Positions 61,201 to 64,000 of a stretch of 64,000 bases of DNA are shown here, piece after piece. Every line of letters begins with the position of its first letter. Position 1 is the first letter of the stretch. Position numbers and translations under genes: made by a program. A model generated the notes under the pieces. It made no database searches, was not told the origin of the DNA, and saw only the letters and a list, made by a program, of their open reading frames with translations. The DNA is from Spisula solida (Eukaryota; Mollusca; Bivalvia; Venerida; Mactridae), in contig OX365950.1 in the NCBI GenBank assembly GCA_947247005.1, forward strand, positions 10,242,720 through 10,306,719. Reading direction: 5' to 3'.

Positions 61201-63323
61201 AAGTTGGTTGTACGGTATCTAGTAATTACATTATTCTTGCTTTTTTTAAATGAATACATGCATGTAAAAATGTGTTAATACTGATTATTTGTCACAAATT
61301 GTACGTATTGATAATAAAACACAATGACAACGTTTATCAGCTTTGTGCAACCTATACATTGTCGTATAACACAAAATTATATGTACATTTATATGTGTAT
61401 ATATACAGATATATAAAAAATCCGAAAGGAGTAATTAATATTCAATAATTTAATTATAAAACATTGCATTTCACTTTTAGGTGTATAACAATCGTTGTCA
61501 CTACGTTTTTTATACCCCGAAGAGCTTCTATGTATGACGCCCGTTTTGGCGAGTTACGTTCAAAATTGACCGCTCATCAAATGCATTTCGGGCCTCTTCT
61601 TGATATACTAACTTTTATTTTCCGTCAAAAACATTATGTACTAACGATATATAAGCATACTTCCGACAGACTGCACTCTCGATGCCCGTTTCATCATTTT
61701 AAATGTTTGTTCAGACTTTCTCCTTGTTTGTGATAAAACTGTATATTTTCAAGCTGTGATTTTTCGCAGAAATATGACGTGGTGTTTAATTCGGTACTGT
61801 TAGTTTTCACGTCATATATTTCAAACAAACACACATCAAAACCGTTTCGTTTTAATCCACGATTATTCAATGATATTACGTTATGGCCAATTCATTTGAC
61901 AAATATTACAAGAATAGTTAATACAATATTAGTCATATGCTTTACCATATCATACGGCGAAAACTGACGCCGTTTTGATGTGCGGCGATATAGCGGAACC
62001 CCGTATATTTAACGTTATATTAATAAATCTCTACTTATAGTAGACACTTTTTTTACACGTTCAAATCGGCATAAAATGCACCTAAACGAATAAGACGTGT
62101 ATGCTTAAAACGCGCAACCTTTACAAAGTATAGCATTTGTCTCACGTATATAACTAACATAAATAATATAAATTGACGAACTTAGTAATAATCATTTATA
62201 ACAATAATAATTTCTATATACATGTAATTTTTACAGAAAAGTAATTTTATATAAAATGTAAATATTTTTCATAGATATTTAAAAAAATAATAATTACAGT
62301 CATTCAATTAACATCAGTGGACCAAATAATGCGCAATAAATCACCTTCAACAGTAATTATTCATCGGCGAAGATAGCGACTTTGCACATCTGTCATCAGT
62401 GGTAGAATGTTAAGAGGTCAAGATCGTGATCATTTTAAGTTTAAAATATGTACTTTTTGGTAATTAATGCAATAAAAATTTAGCAATTACAATATTTTGG
62501 CATATCCTTTAGATACTTTTGAGTCAAAATAAGGAAACTAACCCCCGTACAGAATAGCTAACCCCGATACAGCAAATAACTAGATACCGTACATTAAAAA
62601 AGTTATTATGGCTAGATACCGTACACAAGACAATGTTGTGTTTCTTCAATTACATGCTTGTTAGTTGGTGTTTACTAATGAGGGTTTAAACATAGGTGAA
62701 GAACATCACAGGTAAAAGTTTAAATCTAAACAGTGGGCTGGGAAACGCATAGTTTAGCTGTAATAAAAGGAAAATGTACGTTTTTCTGCATTGTCCTTCA
62801 ACAGTGATACTTTTCGAGGCTGCTTGTCAAGAAATAAGGAAGGATCAGAGGAAATTACCACATTGGGGCTCTGAAATAAACATTCCGCTGCTTACATTTG
62901 TTCACTTTAAATGGATTACATAAATATTTACAGACTAATCATTGAAAACTTACCGTCGTCCGAAATCGATTTCCACTTTTACTTTCGTTTTCGAAGTAGG
63001 GGGCTATATCCGGTGTACGGTGTCTACCCGTGTTAATGGAAAATAAGGATAGCTAATCGCATCGCCGGTTACTGACCAAGAGTTTTAATATGGAGTGATT
63101 GGTTGTCCTTATCCCCAATCAAGTGAACACAATATTGAATACCACCCTTGGTCTTATTCTTTACGGTATTCATGATAAGTGGAATGTCCTACCTGAGATG
63201 TAAACGTCAGACGTGATATCAAATAGGATATGTACTGCTATTGCCAATTTCCAACCAACATCCATACTTTGATGTTCAGATGCCTGTGATAATGAATTTT
63301 CGGTTATACACTCAACGAATGTT
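28095..63323 (-). CDS. Complete receptor gene: signal peptide-EGF-F5/8C-F5/8C-EGF x3-transmembrane (ten exons)
   Basis: The coding exons on the minus strand are 63265-63193, 57158-57006, 56296-56111, 45187-44981, 43848-43609, 41253-41044, 33744-33601, 32028-31891, 29782-29645 and 28255-28095. They sum to 1650 bp, exactly 550 codons including the stop, and every internal junction is phase 1 with GT-AG borders. The predicted 549-residue protein has a signal peptide (1-24), an eight-cysteine EGF (25-76), F5/8C domain 1 (76-206), F5/8C domain 2 (207-356), three eight-cysteine EGF repeats (357-496), a transmembrane helix (about 509-534) and a short basic tail. Such domains bind glycans or cell-surface ligands, so a type I cell-surface recognition or scavenger-like receptor is inferred. 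The architecture resembles mollusc MEGF/Draper-like, Tie-like and receptor-phosphatase ectodomains, but no kinase or phosphatase exon was seen. A donor at 28122 could splice the tail to unseen cytoplasmic exons. Introns reach 11 kb and are full of transposons. Confidence 0.82.
29070..29460 (+). repeat. Three-copy ~130-140-bp tandem repeat in intron 9
   Basis: The block beginning GTAACAGTGAC recurs at about 29077, 29206 and 29345. Each copy is followed by an AATCCCAAGCAAGGTTTTCA-like segment and an ACACAACAAGTTTCAT-like segment. Non-coding; short frames over it are accidental. Confidence 0.7.
29645..29782 (-). CDS. Receptor exon 9: EGF-like repeat
   Basis: A 138-bp phase 1-1 exon between acceptor TTCTCCTTTCACAG and donor GTAAGTCAT. 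It encodes one eight-cysteine repeat, ECTAYTYGINCSLSCGRCKN continuing to GCEPGWEPPTCSE. The G.C pattern before the last two cysteines is that of MEGF/Draper-type EGF units. It is the last extracellular repeat before the transmembrane exon. Confidence 0.88.
29880..30290 (+). pseudogene. Decayed non-LTR retrotransposon reverse transcriptase fragment
   Basis: Plus-strand translation in shifting frames gives SVLGPLL, IHINDM and then a FADDTT-like motif (TTTGCAGATGACACTACTTT at about 29979), the order seen in LINE RTs. Stops and frameshifts are frequent. It lies about 100 bp upstream of exon 9 in intron 8, opposite to the gene. Confidence 0.65.
30300..31880. other. Intron 8 sequence without recognised feature
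   Basis: AT-rich intronic sequence. GACGTAAACGACGTCGTGA at about 30853 and a related inverted block near 31245-31265 hint at an old inverted-repeat element, but its borders are unclear. Open frames here show no domain. Confidence 0.35.
31891..32028 (-). CDS. Receptor exon 8: EGF-like repeat
   Basis: A 138-bp phase 1-1 exon between acceptor CTATGTTTACAG and donor GTAATGTAC. It encodes ECDSWEWGTQCEKKCGQCKD and continues to GCSGPWKPPLCVE, with eight cysteines at the same spacing as exon 9. The matched length and phase fit internal duplication of EGF units. Confidence 0.87.
32029..33600. other. Intron 7, no recognised feature
   Basis: AT-rich intronic sequence with no repeat, exon or RNA gene that I could recognise. 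Confidence 0.4.
33601..33744 (-). CDS. Receptor exon 7: EGF-like repeat
   Basis: A 144-bp phase 1-1 exon between acceptor GCTCTCTTTAG and donor GTAACG. It encodes ECTSNQCGWDCSMNCFCSSE and continues to CPSGCQGRWTGDNGKCDR, again with eight cysteines but two residues longer than exons 8 and 9. It directly follows F5/8C domain 2 in the spliced product. Confidence 0.85.
33745..35035. other. Intron 6, left part, no recognised feature
   Basis: AT-rich sequence without a recognised gene or repeat. The right part of the intron holds the SINE, hairpin and G-rich repeats listed separately. Confidence 0.35.
35040..35492 (-). repeat. tRNA-derived SINE (about 450 bp)
   Basis: The minus-strand head at 35489-35413 has TTAACTCAGTGGTAACGC (A box), an Asp-like anticodon loop CTGTCAA and GGTTCAATCCC (B box). 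The acceptor stem fails to pair. The body runs to GTGCCTTTTAACGTGCGTTC and ends with GGGCGCTATATAAATCTTGT, typical of invertebrate SINE 3' regions. It lies in intron 6 in the same orientation as the gene. Confidence 0.75.
35607..36003. mobile_element. Foldback/hairpin element
   Basis: Arms at about 35607-35685 and 35690-35765 are near-perfect inverted complements, for example GTGCTCATTACATACCAGTT against its reverse complement at about 35728. They meet almost without a loop. A second, shorter inverted pair (TTATCACATAACC at 35762, inverted at about 35990-36003) suggests the hairpin is one terminus of a larger element. Confidence 0.65.
36004..37870. other. Intron 6, middle part, no recognised feature
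   Basis: AT-rich sequence with some ATGCAAAT-like and ATTAATGA-like phrases but no delimited repeat or coding exon. Confidence 0.35.
37880..38790. repeat. G-rich degenerate minisatellite-like region
   Basis: Phrases such as GGGGATGAACTCCCGATAGA, GGGAGGTATCGGAAACAGGT and GGTTCCTCGTGGTCTAGGGG recur imperfectly at irregular spacing across about 900 bp. Its composition is clearly more G-rich than the surroundings. No exon is supported. Confidence 0.5.
38985..39242 (-). other. Unassigned open reading frame with a good splice acceptor
   Basis: On the minus strand a polypyrimidine stretch and CACAG at about 39248-39243 precede a frame encoding YHPDLEYLDGPDGYSTYMYI and, later, RHKACFRPIADDLGVDKVDN. 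I do not recognise a family. The frame that stays open implies a phase-2 entry; phase 1, needed to fit the receptor gene, meets a stop after four codons. It is therefore not a receptor exon and may be an exon of another gene or of a transposon. Confidence 0.25.
39505..39895 (-). repeat. tRNA-derived SINE with internal (AAT)n
   Basis: Same family as 23876-24190. The minus-strand head near 39895 has GTGGCCTAGAGGTAGAGG and GGGTTCAATCCCC. The body holds CAGTTCAGTCACCCTTTGAC and CTCCCATGTGGAGACTATTT. A run of AAT repeats lies at 39721-39743. Confidence 0.68.
40430..40830. repeat. Dispersed repeat family R3, first copy
   Basis: Similar to about 61676-62100 inside the 2.2-kb TIR element. Shared blocks include CCGTTTCATCATTTTAAATG, TTTGTGATAAAACTGTATAT and ACGGCGAAAACTGAC. 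No coding content. It may be a second, partial copy of that element's interior. Confidence 0.75.
40923..40975. repeat. Imperfect CTG/CTA microsatellite
   Basis: TGCTGCTGCTACTGCTATCT and similar triplets run for about 50 bp in intron 6, about 70 bp from exon 6 on the 3' side of the exon. Confidence 0.8.
41044..41253 (-). CDS. Receptor exon 6: C-terminal half of F5/8C domain 2
   Basis: A 210-bp phase 1-1 exon between acceptor CATGTTTTCAG and donor GTATGT. It encodes FSRGFRVLYGQTNTSLTQLY and later VNADFLKVERTGDTQVYLD ending ICELVAFA. The GF.VLYG start, the FLKV/R..Y strand and the terminal CELxxFA are hallmarks of the C-terminal half of F5/8C/fucolectin domains. Confidence 0.87.
41540..41697. 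repeat. Dispersed repeat family R4 (inverted partner at 51561-51705)
   Basis: The reverse complement of this block matches 51561-51705, including TTTTATGTTTCCTGTGCT and GTTAAGTTGAGTGCTGC. To the right, about 41700-42200, related ~50-bp phrases (GAATGACCTAGTTCCAACAG, CAGTAAAACTGCTGAAATAC) recur in degenerate form. Confidence 0.65.
43062..43440. repeat. Dispersed repeat family R2, second copy
   Basis: Direct match to 11925-12300, sharing GGAGGCACGGATTTCATGGT and GCGAGTGCGCATGCGCCGAT. It lies in intron 5 just before the SINE fragment. The preceding 42200-43060 has no recognised feature. Confidence 0.8.
43480..43598 (+). repeat. tRNA-derived SINE fragment beside a splice donor
   Basis: The head GTGGACTAGTGGTCTAGTGG with B box GGTTCGATCCC is followed by AAATGCTTTTCAGTGTGTCC, matching the head of the SINE at 14880-15135. 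It is truncated after CCCACCTAAC, only about 10 nt from the donor of exon 5, and is opposite in orientation to the gene. Confidence 0.72.
43609..43848 (-). CDS. Receptor exon 5: N-terminal half of F5/8C domain 2
   Basis: A 240-bp phase 1-1 exon between acceptor GGTTTTATTTTTAG and donor GTAAGTTTAG. It encodes RSVTFNKPSEQISTVLSV, then SSRALDGRLPTHSDDNTAN, a conserved cysteine, and VWWMVDLQAQYTLYEVQY. The ALDG motif and WWxVDL strand are diagnostic for F5/8C. The open frame runs on upstream into a minisatellite, but the splice acceptor defines the exon start. Confidence 0.9.
43895..44390. repeat. 41-bp minisatellite, about 12 copies
   Basis: Units of the type CCTTGGAAATATATGTCCTG followed by GAGGTAGGAACATGACACGG recur every 41 bp, for example at 44070, 44111, 44150, 44191, 44232 and 44273. 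The array lies in intron 4 about 50 bp upstream of the acceptor of exon 5. Its long minus-strand open frames in all phases reflect the lack of stops in the unit, not a protein. Confidence 0.9.
44981..45187 (-). CDS. Receptor exon 4: C-terminal half of F5/8C domain 1
   Basis: A 207-bp phase 1-1 exon between acceptor CAATAATATTACAG and donor GTATGT. It encodes MFRNFRVETGDNVTDKN, cysteines at FPTLC and EIMC, and a terminal LTLCEVEIYG. The NFRV.TG start and CEVEIYG end are the standard C-terminal F5/8C pattern. It joins the N-half exon 56111-56296 across an 11-kb intron. Confidence 0.9.
45286..45780. repeat. Dispersed repeat family R1, second copy, with (GCC)n
   Basis: Matches 1-1000 in direct orientation, starting about 100 bp upstream of exon 4. 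It contains two or three ~150-bp subunits with GCTCTAATAAAATCAATCAA. It ends in a CCG/GCC microsatellite at about 45740-45768. Confidence 0.75.
45935..47092 (+). mobile_element. 5'-truncated non-LTR retrotransposon (LINE) with intact RT C-terminal region
   Basis: One uninterrupted frame to 46909 encodes the C-terminal part of a LINE reverse transcriptase. It shows SGVPQGSVLGPLLFLAYIND, the catalytic KLFADDSLLLK, KCVVMRIAFKR, SKYLGVTISEDLSW, and the thumb/C-terminal AAATVWDPAQQ and RRAARFV segments. This order fits Jockey/CR1-like elements. The 5' part of the polyprotein (endonuclease and RT fingers) is missing at about 45935, as after incomplete reverse transcription. The 3' untranslated region ends in a (GAA)n tail at about 47049-47090. 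The absence of stops suggests a recent insertion. It is opposite to the receptor gene, in intron 3. Confidence 0.88.
47404..47628. mobile_element. 225-bp hairpin element
   Basis: Arms of about 65 bp (47404-47469 and 47560-47628) are near-perfect inverted repeats sharing GGAACTGAAAAGCGGTGTAT against its complement. A further weaker inverted pair lies inside. There is no coding content; it is MITE-like, with an unresolved target duplication. Confidence 0.75.
47745..49135. repeat. 22-bp minisatellite, about 60 units, with a 44-bp higher-order unit
   Basis: The basic 22-bp unit is TTTCACCATCTTGTCACTGT plus GC. A dominant two-unit form alternates TTTCACCGTCTGGCCTCCGT and TTTCATCATCGTGTCACTGT. The array is homogeneous at about 47815-48560 and more degenerate towards the right end. 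Because 22 is not a multiple of 3 and the unit has no stops in the plus frames, all three frames stay open for hundreds of residues. These are not considered genes. Confidence 0.92.
49334..50110 (+). pseudogene. MADF-type DNA-binding protein remnant, probably the second gene of the Harbinger element
   Basis: Exon 1 (49334-49472), after acceptor CTTGAAACAG and before donor GTACGT, encodes DEEDTFVTWLQSPDNSMIWD and KKAEYKIRPSQIDFGKAFLG. An intron with a nested MITE ends at TTGCAG before 49812. The same phase then continues GWWKTNHDAYTRLHQRS. The W-D-Y-K and WW-AY-L pattern resembles a MADF domain. A frameshift near 49957 leads to PKANFANYVKGEIMNYTDEQ (BESS-like tail), and a TAG near 50081 truncates it. 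PIF/Harbinger transposons commonly encode such a protein beside the transposase, so the assignment to the element at 53025-54230 is inferred. The downstream open frame 50110-50520 is Gln-rich and unassigned. Confidence 0.55.
49584..49755. mobile_element. 172-bp MITE with TA target duplication
   Basis: The left end CAGTGAGATCTCGATACAAC and the inverted right end AGTGAGGTCTCGAAATAACG are flanked by TA. It is Tc1/mariner-like and sits in the intron of the MADF pseudogene. Confidence 0.7.
50521..51555. other. Intron 3 sequence, no recognised feature
   Basis: AT-rich sequence between the MADF remnant and the R4 repeat. No coding or repeat structure was recognised. Confidence 0.35.
51561..51705. 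repeat. Dispersed repeat family R4, inverted copy
   Basis: Reverse-complement match to 41540-41697. It contains GTTTAGTTGGGCATTGTGTC and a second, similar GTTGGGCATTGTG about 60 bp on, so the family itself has an internal ~65-bp duplication. Confidence 0.68.
51803..52819. mobile_element. Possible ~1-kb TIR element
   Basis: TACGTAGGACGTTCAAAAAT (continuing AAACAGGAC) at about 51803-51833 is inverted at about 52789-52819 with one mismatch. No transposase frame lies between them. The target duplication was not determined. Confidence 0.5.
53025..54230 (-). pseudogene. PIF/Harbinger DDE transposase pseudogene (HARBI1-like)
   Basis: The minus-strand reading starts at 54230 (MDDQDKLRRECELQVLRHDH), shifts frame near 53950, and continues KLALTLRHLATGTKFADMQY and VPKNTICIIVNEVCQAIVDE. 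It shifts again near 53750 and reads FPHCIGALDGKHVAI, then a TAG, then YKGFYSVVLLALVDSNYRF, GKGSASDAQIY and SRARRVVENAFGILDNRF. The two catalytic Asp (GALDGKH and SDAQ) and the Glu (VVENAFG) of the DDE domain are all present. At least two frameshifts and one stop make it inactive; length is near that expected for the family. Confidence 0.85.
54530..55088. repeat. Subterminal short-motif cluster and right end of the Harbinger element
   Basis: Variants of AACGTTTG, AACGTCGG and AAGCGTTTG occur roughly twenty times in both orientations over about 550 bp. The region ends in CGCTTGAGTGTGAACCCAGC, immediately followed by TTA, the point where homology to 1055 begins. TTA is the usual PIF/Harbinger target. 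The matching left terminus was not found. Confidence 0.55.
56111..56296 (-). CDS. Receptor exon 3: N-terminal half of F5/8C domain 1
   Basis: A 186-bp phase 1-1 exon between an acceptor ending TTCAACAG and donor GTGAGTT. It encodes NIAIYSTYNNMTTSPKYAV, DGDKNTCLETL, RPDRRPEWYTQFDQMYEVI and GLKITVHSEDT. The AVDG..TC motif and WY.QFDQ strand are the F5/8C N-terminal pattern. It is too short and has too late a Met to appear as a long open frame. It is strongly diverged from its paralog 1638-1832 in the middle. Confidence 0.85.
57006..57158 (-). CDS. Receptor exon 2: EGF-like repeat
   Basis: A 153-bp phase 1-1 exon between an acceptor ending TGTAAAG and donor GTAAGTAT. It encodes ECNDFVRGKVPTFLQCQYRC and continues to GCDYGWMGPGCQY, with eight cysteines. 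It follows the signal peptide directly in the spliced product. Three base differences separate it from 2559-2711. Confidence 0.86.
57757..58180 (+). mobile_element. TRIM-like miniature LTR element, copy 2 (uninterrupted)
   Basis: The left LTR 57757-57937 starts TGTAACGATCGCTGAATGCA and ends GGCACGTTACA. The right LTR 58027-58180 starts TGTAACAGTCGCTGAATGCA. The 89-bp interior begins TTGGTGGCAGCAGCGGGATG, at the place of a tRNA primer-binding site, and ends in the purine tract CGGAGGGGGGGG. CGTA occurs on both outer flanks as a likely target duplication. No coding capacity. Confidence 0.75.
60068..60600. repeat. Copy-2-specific insertion with ~150-bp direct repeats
   Basis: After a short CCGTCCGTCCGTCC run, CTGGTTAACCCAAATTGACA followed by TTCTAGCATTATTATGGCTT is repeated about 150 bp later with small changes, and partly a third time near 60397. 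The sequence is absent from the corresponding place in copy 1 (about 7795). Confidence 0.55.
60786..63151. mobile_element. MITE copy 2, split by a nested 2.2-kb element
   Basis: The termini CCAAGGGTGGTATTCAATAT and its inverse are the same as at 8046-8199. The middle is interrupted at 60821-63032. Confidence 0.72.
60821..63032. mobile_element. 2.2-kb TIR element nested in the MITE
   Basis: Inverted termini begin CACGGGTAGACACCGTACAC and remain alignable for about 340 bp at each end. They are flanked by TTAAT at 60816-60820 and 63033-63037. Copy 1 has a single TTAAT at the matching place (about 8076-8080), an empty site. The interior includes R3 (61676-62100) and repeated CCGTACA phrases but no transposase, so it is non-autonomous. 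The superfamily is open: a TTAA-type or a 5-bp duplication is possible. Confidence 0.82.
63193..63323 (-). CDS. Receptor exon 1: 5'UTR end, start codon and signal peptide
   Basis: Acceptor TTTACTTAG precedes 63323 and donor GTAGGA follows 63193. The start ATG is 63265-63263. The 24 complete codons begin MDVGWKLAIAVHILFDITSD, a hydrophobic secretory signal. The last base pairs with exon 2 to give Ala before ECNDF. Because a splice acceptor is visible upstream of the ATG, a further non-coding 5' exon probably lies outside or near the right edge. No promoter element could be assigned in 63324-64000. Confidence 0.75.
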
Positions 63324-64000
63324 CTAAGTAAACACACTTTGAGCATGCATAAATCGATGGAATATCGGTAATCATTTAAATTCGAACAAACTGGTATAAC
63401 TTGGATTAGCTCAGACGCTGCCAAAGAAAATGGCAAAATGGAGAAACATCTCCTACGCGATAAAATTGTCTAATTTGTTTTGTTTGGAATTGAGACACGC
63501 GACACAAACGGAAACAACATTTAAGAGTGACAACCTATTGCAAAATTGCTTCAGGAAGACCGCACAAGGCTTGACGCCACAAGGTTTATCAGATAGTGGC
63601 TGCATTGTTAGTATTTGCTATACAAACCAATATTGTCATTAAAATCAACATGTCGTGCTTGCATTGCATCACCACTCAATCACGATGTGTACTTAGAACA
63701 TTTGACTAGTGTAGACTAGCACATTAAATCAAACTATGCGGTCTGATATACGTACTAGTAAGGGATTTCTAACACATCAGCATGTATATGAATGTAATAC
63801 TAACATCGTCCACATAGTATTCTGAAAAGCATGATATAAGACTAGTAAAATGACAATAGAAGGTTACATAAGTGTATATATAAATCATAATACTAGTACA
63901 TCTTTAAGTCCTCTGAAAACCGGAAGACTCTTCAATTGAAATTTTCACCATTTCCGGGCAGAATCCAGTTTTCATGGAATTAGCTGAGAATGTATGAACA

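Larger units (their letters stand above)
55091..64000. repeat. Tandem duplication, copy 2 (5' part of the complete receptor gene)
   Basis: Collinear direct counterpart of 1055-9080; see landmarks there. Copy-2-specific insertions are about 55345-55890, about 60068-60600 (repeats of CTGGTTAACCCAAATTGAC type starting with a short CCGT run) and 60821-63032. Copy-2 lacks the two elements at 3324 and 4584. The homology reaches the last base of the window. Confidence 0.93.

Overview
This is an AT-rich eukaryotic window packed with repeats and split genes. It most likely comes from a bivalve mollusc, or at least a lophotrochozoan. The evidence is GT-AG introns, extracellular receptor exons of the F5/8 type C (discoidin/fucolectin-like) and eight-cysteine EGF families, tRNA-derived SINEs, non-LTR retrotransposons, a Ty3/gypsy element, PIF/Harbinger remnants and many TIR/MITE insertions. 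There is no bacterial-type gene organisation. The species assignment is inference.

The main find is a tandem gene duplication. Bases about 1055-9080 and about 55091-64000 are diverged copies of the same sequence in the same orientation, about 55 kb apart (the homologous start codons are 54,952 bp apart). Each copy carries the 5' part of a minus-strand receptor gene. The copy that starts at 63265 can be followed through ten exons to a stop codon at 28095. The order is signal peptide, EGF, F5/8C domain 1 (two exons), F5/8C domain 2 (two exons), three EGF repeats, then a transmembrane exon. The summed coding length is 1650 bp (549 residues plus stop). All nine coding introns are phase 1. The other copy starts at 8313 and runs off the left edge after three exons; it is the next gene in the cluster. 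The first coding exon is identical between paralogs and the EGF exon nearly so, while part of the F5/8C exon is strongly diverged. That pattern suggests a diversifying recognition surface.

Layout. 1-1000: dispersed repeat. 1055-9080: 5' half of the downstream paralog with a miniature LTR element, a palindromic foldback element and MITEs. 9081-10242: nothing recognised. 10243-18915: decayed Ty3/gypsy element split by a 4.6-kb TIR element. 18916-28000: MITEs, SINEs and a ~170-bp tandem repeat. 28095-45187: the eight 3' exons of the complete receptor gene, with repeat-filled introns. 45188-56110: an 11-kb intron holding a dispersed repeat, a truncated LINE, a 22-bp minisatellite and a Harbinger transposon with two pseudogenes. 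56111-64000: first three exons of the complete gene, with a 2.2-kb TIR element nested in a MITE. Insertions present in only one duplicate are shown by empty sites in the other, which gives a relative history of the locus. All exon boundaries were called by eye from splice consensus, phase and domain continuity; no transcript data were available.
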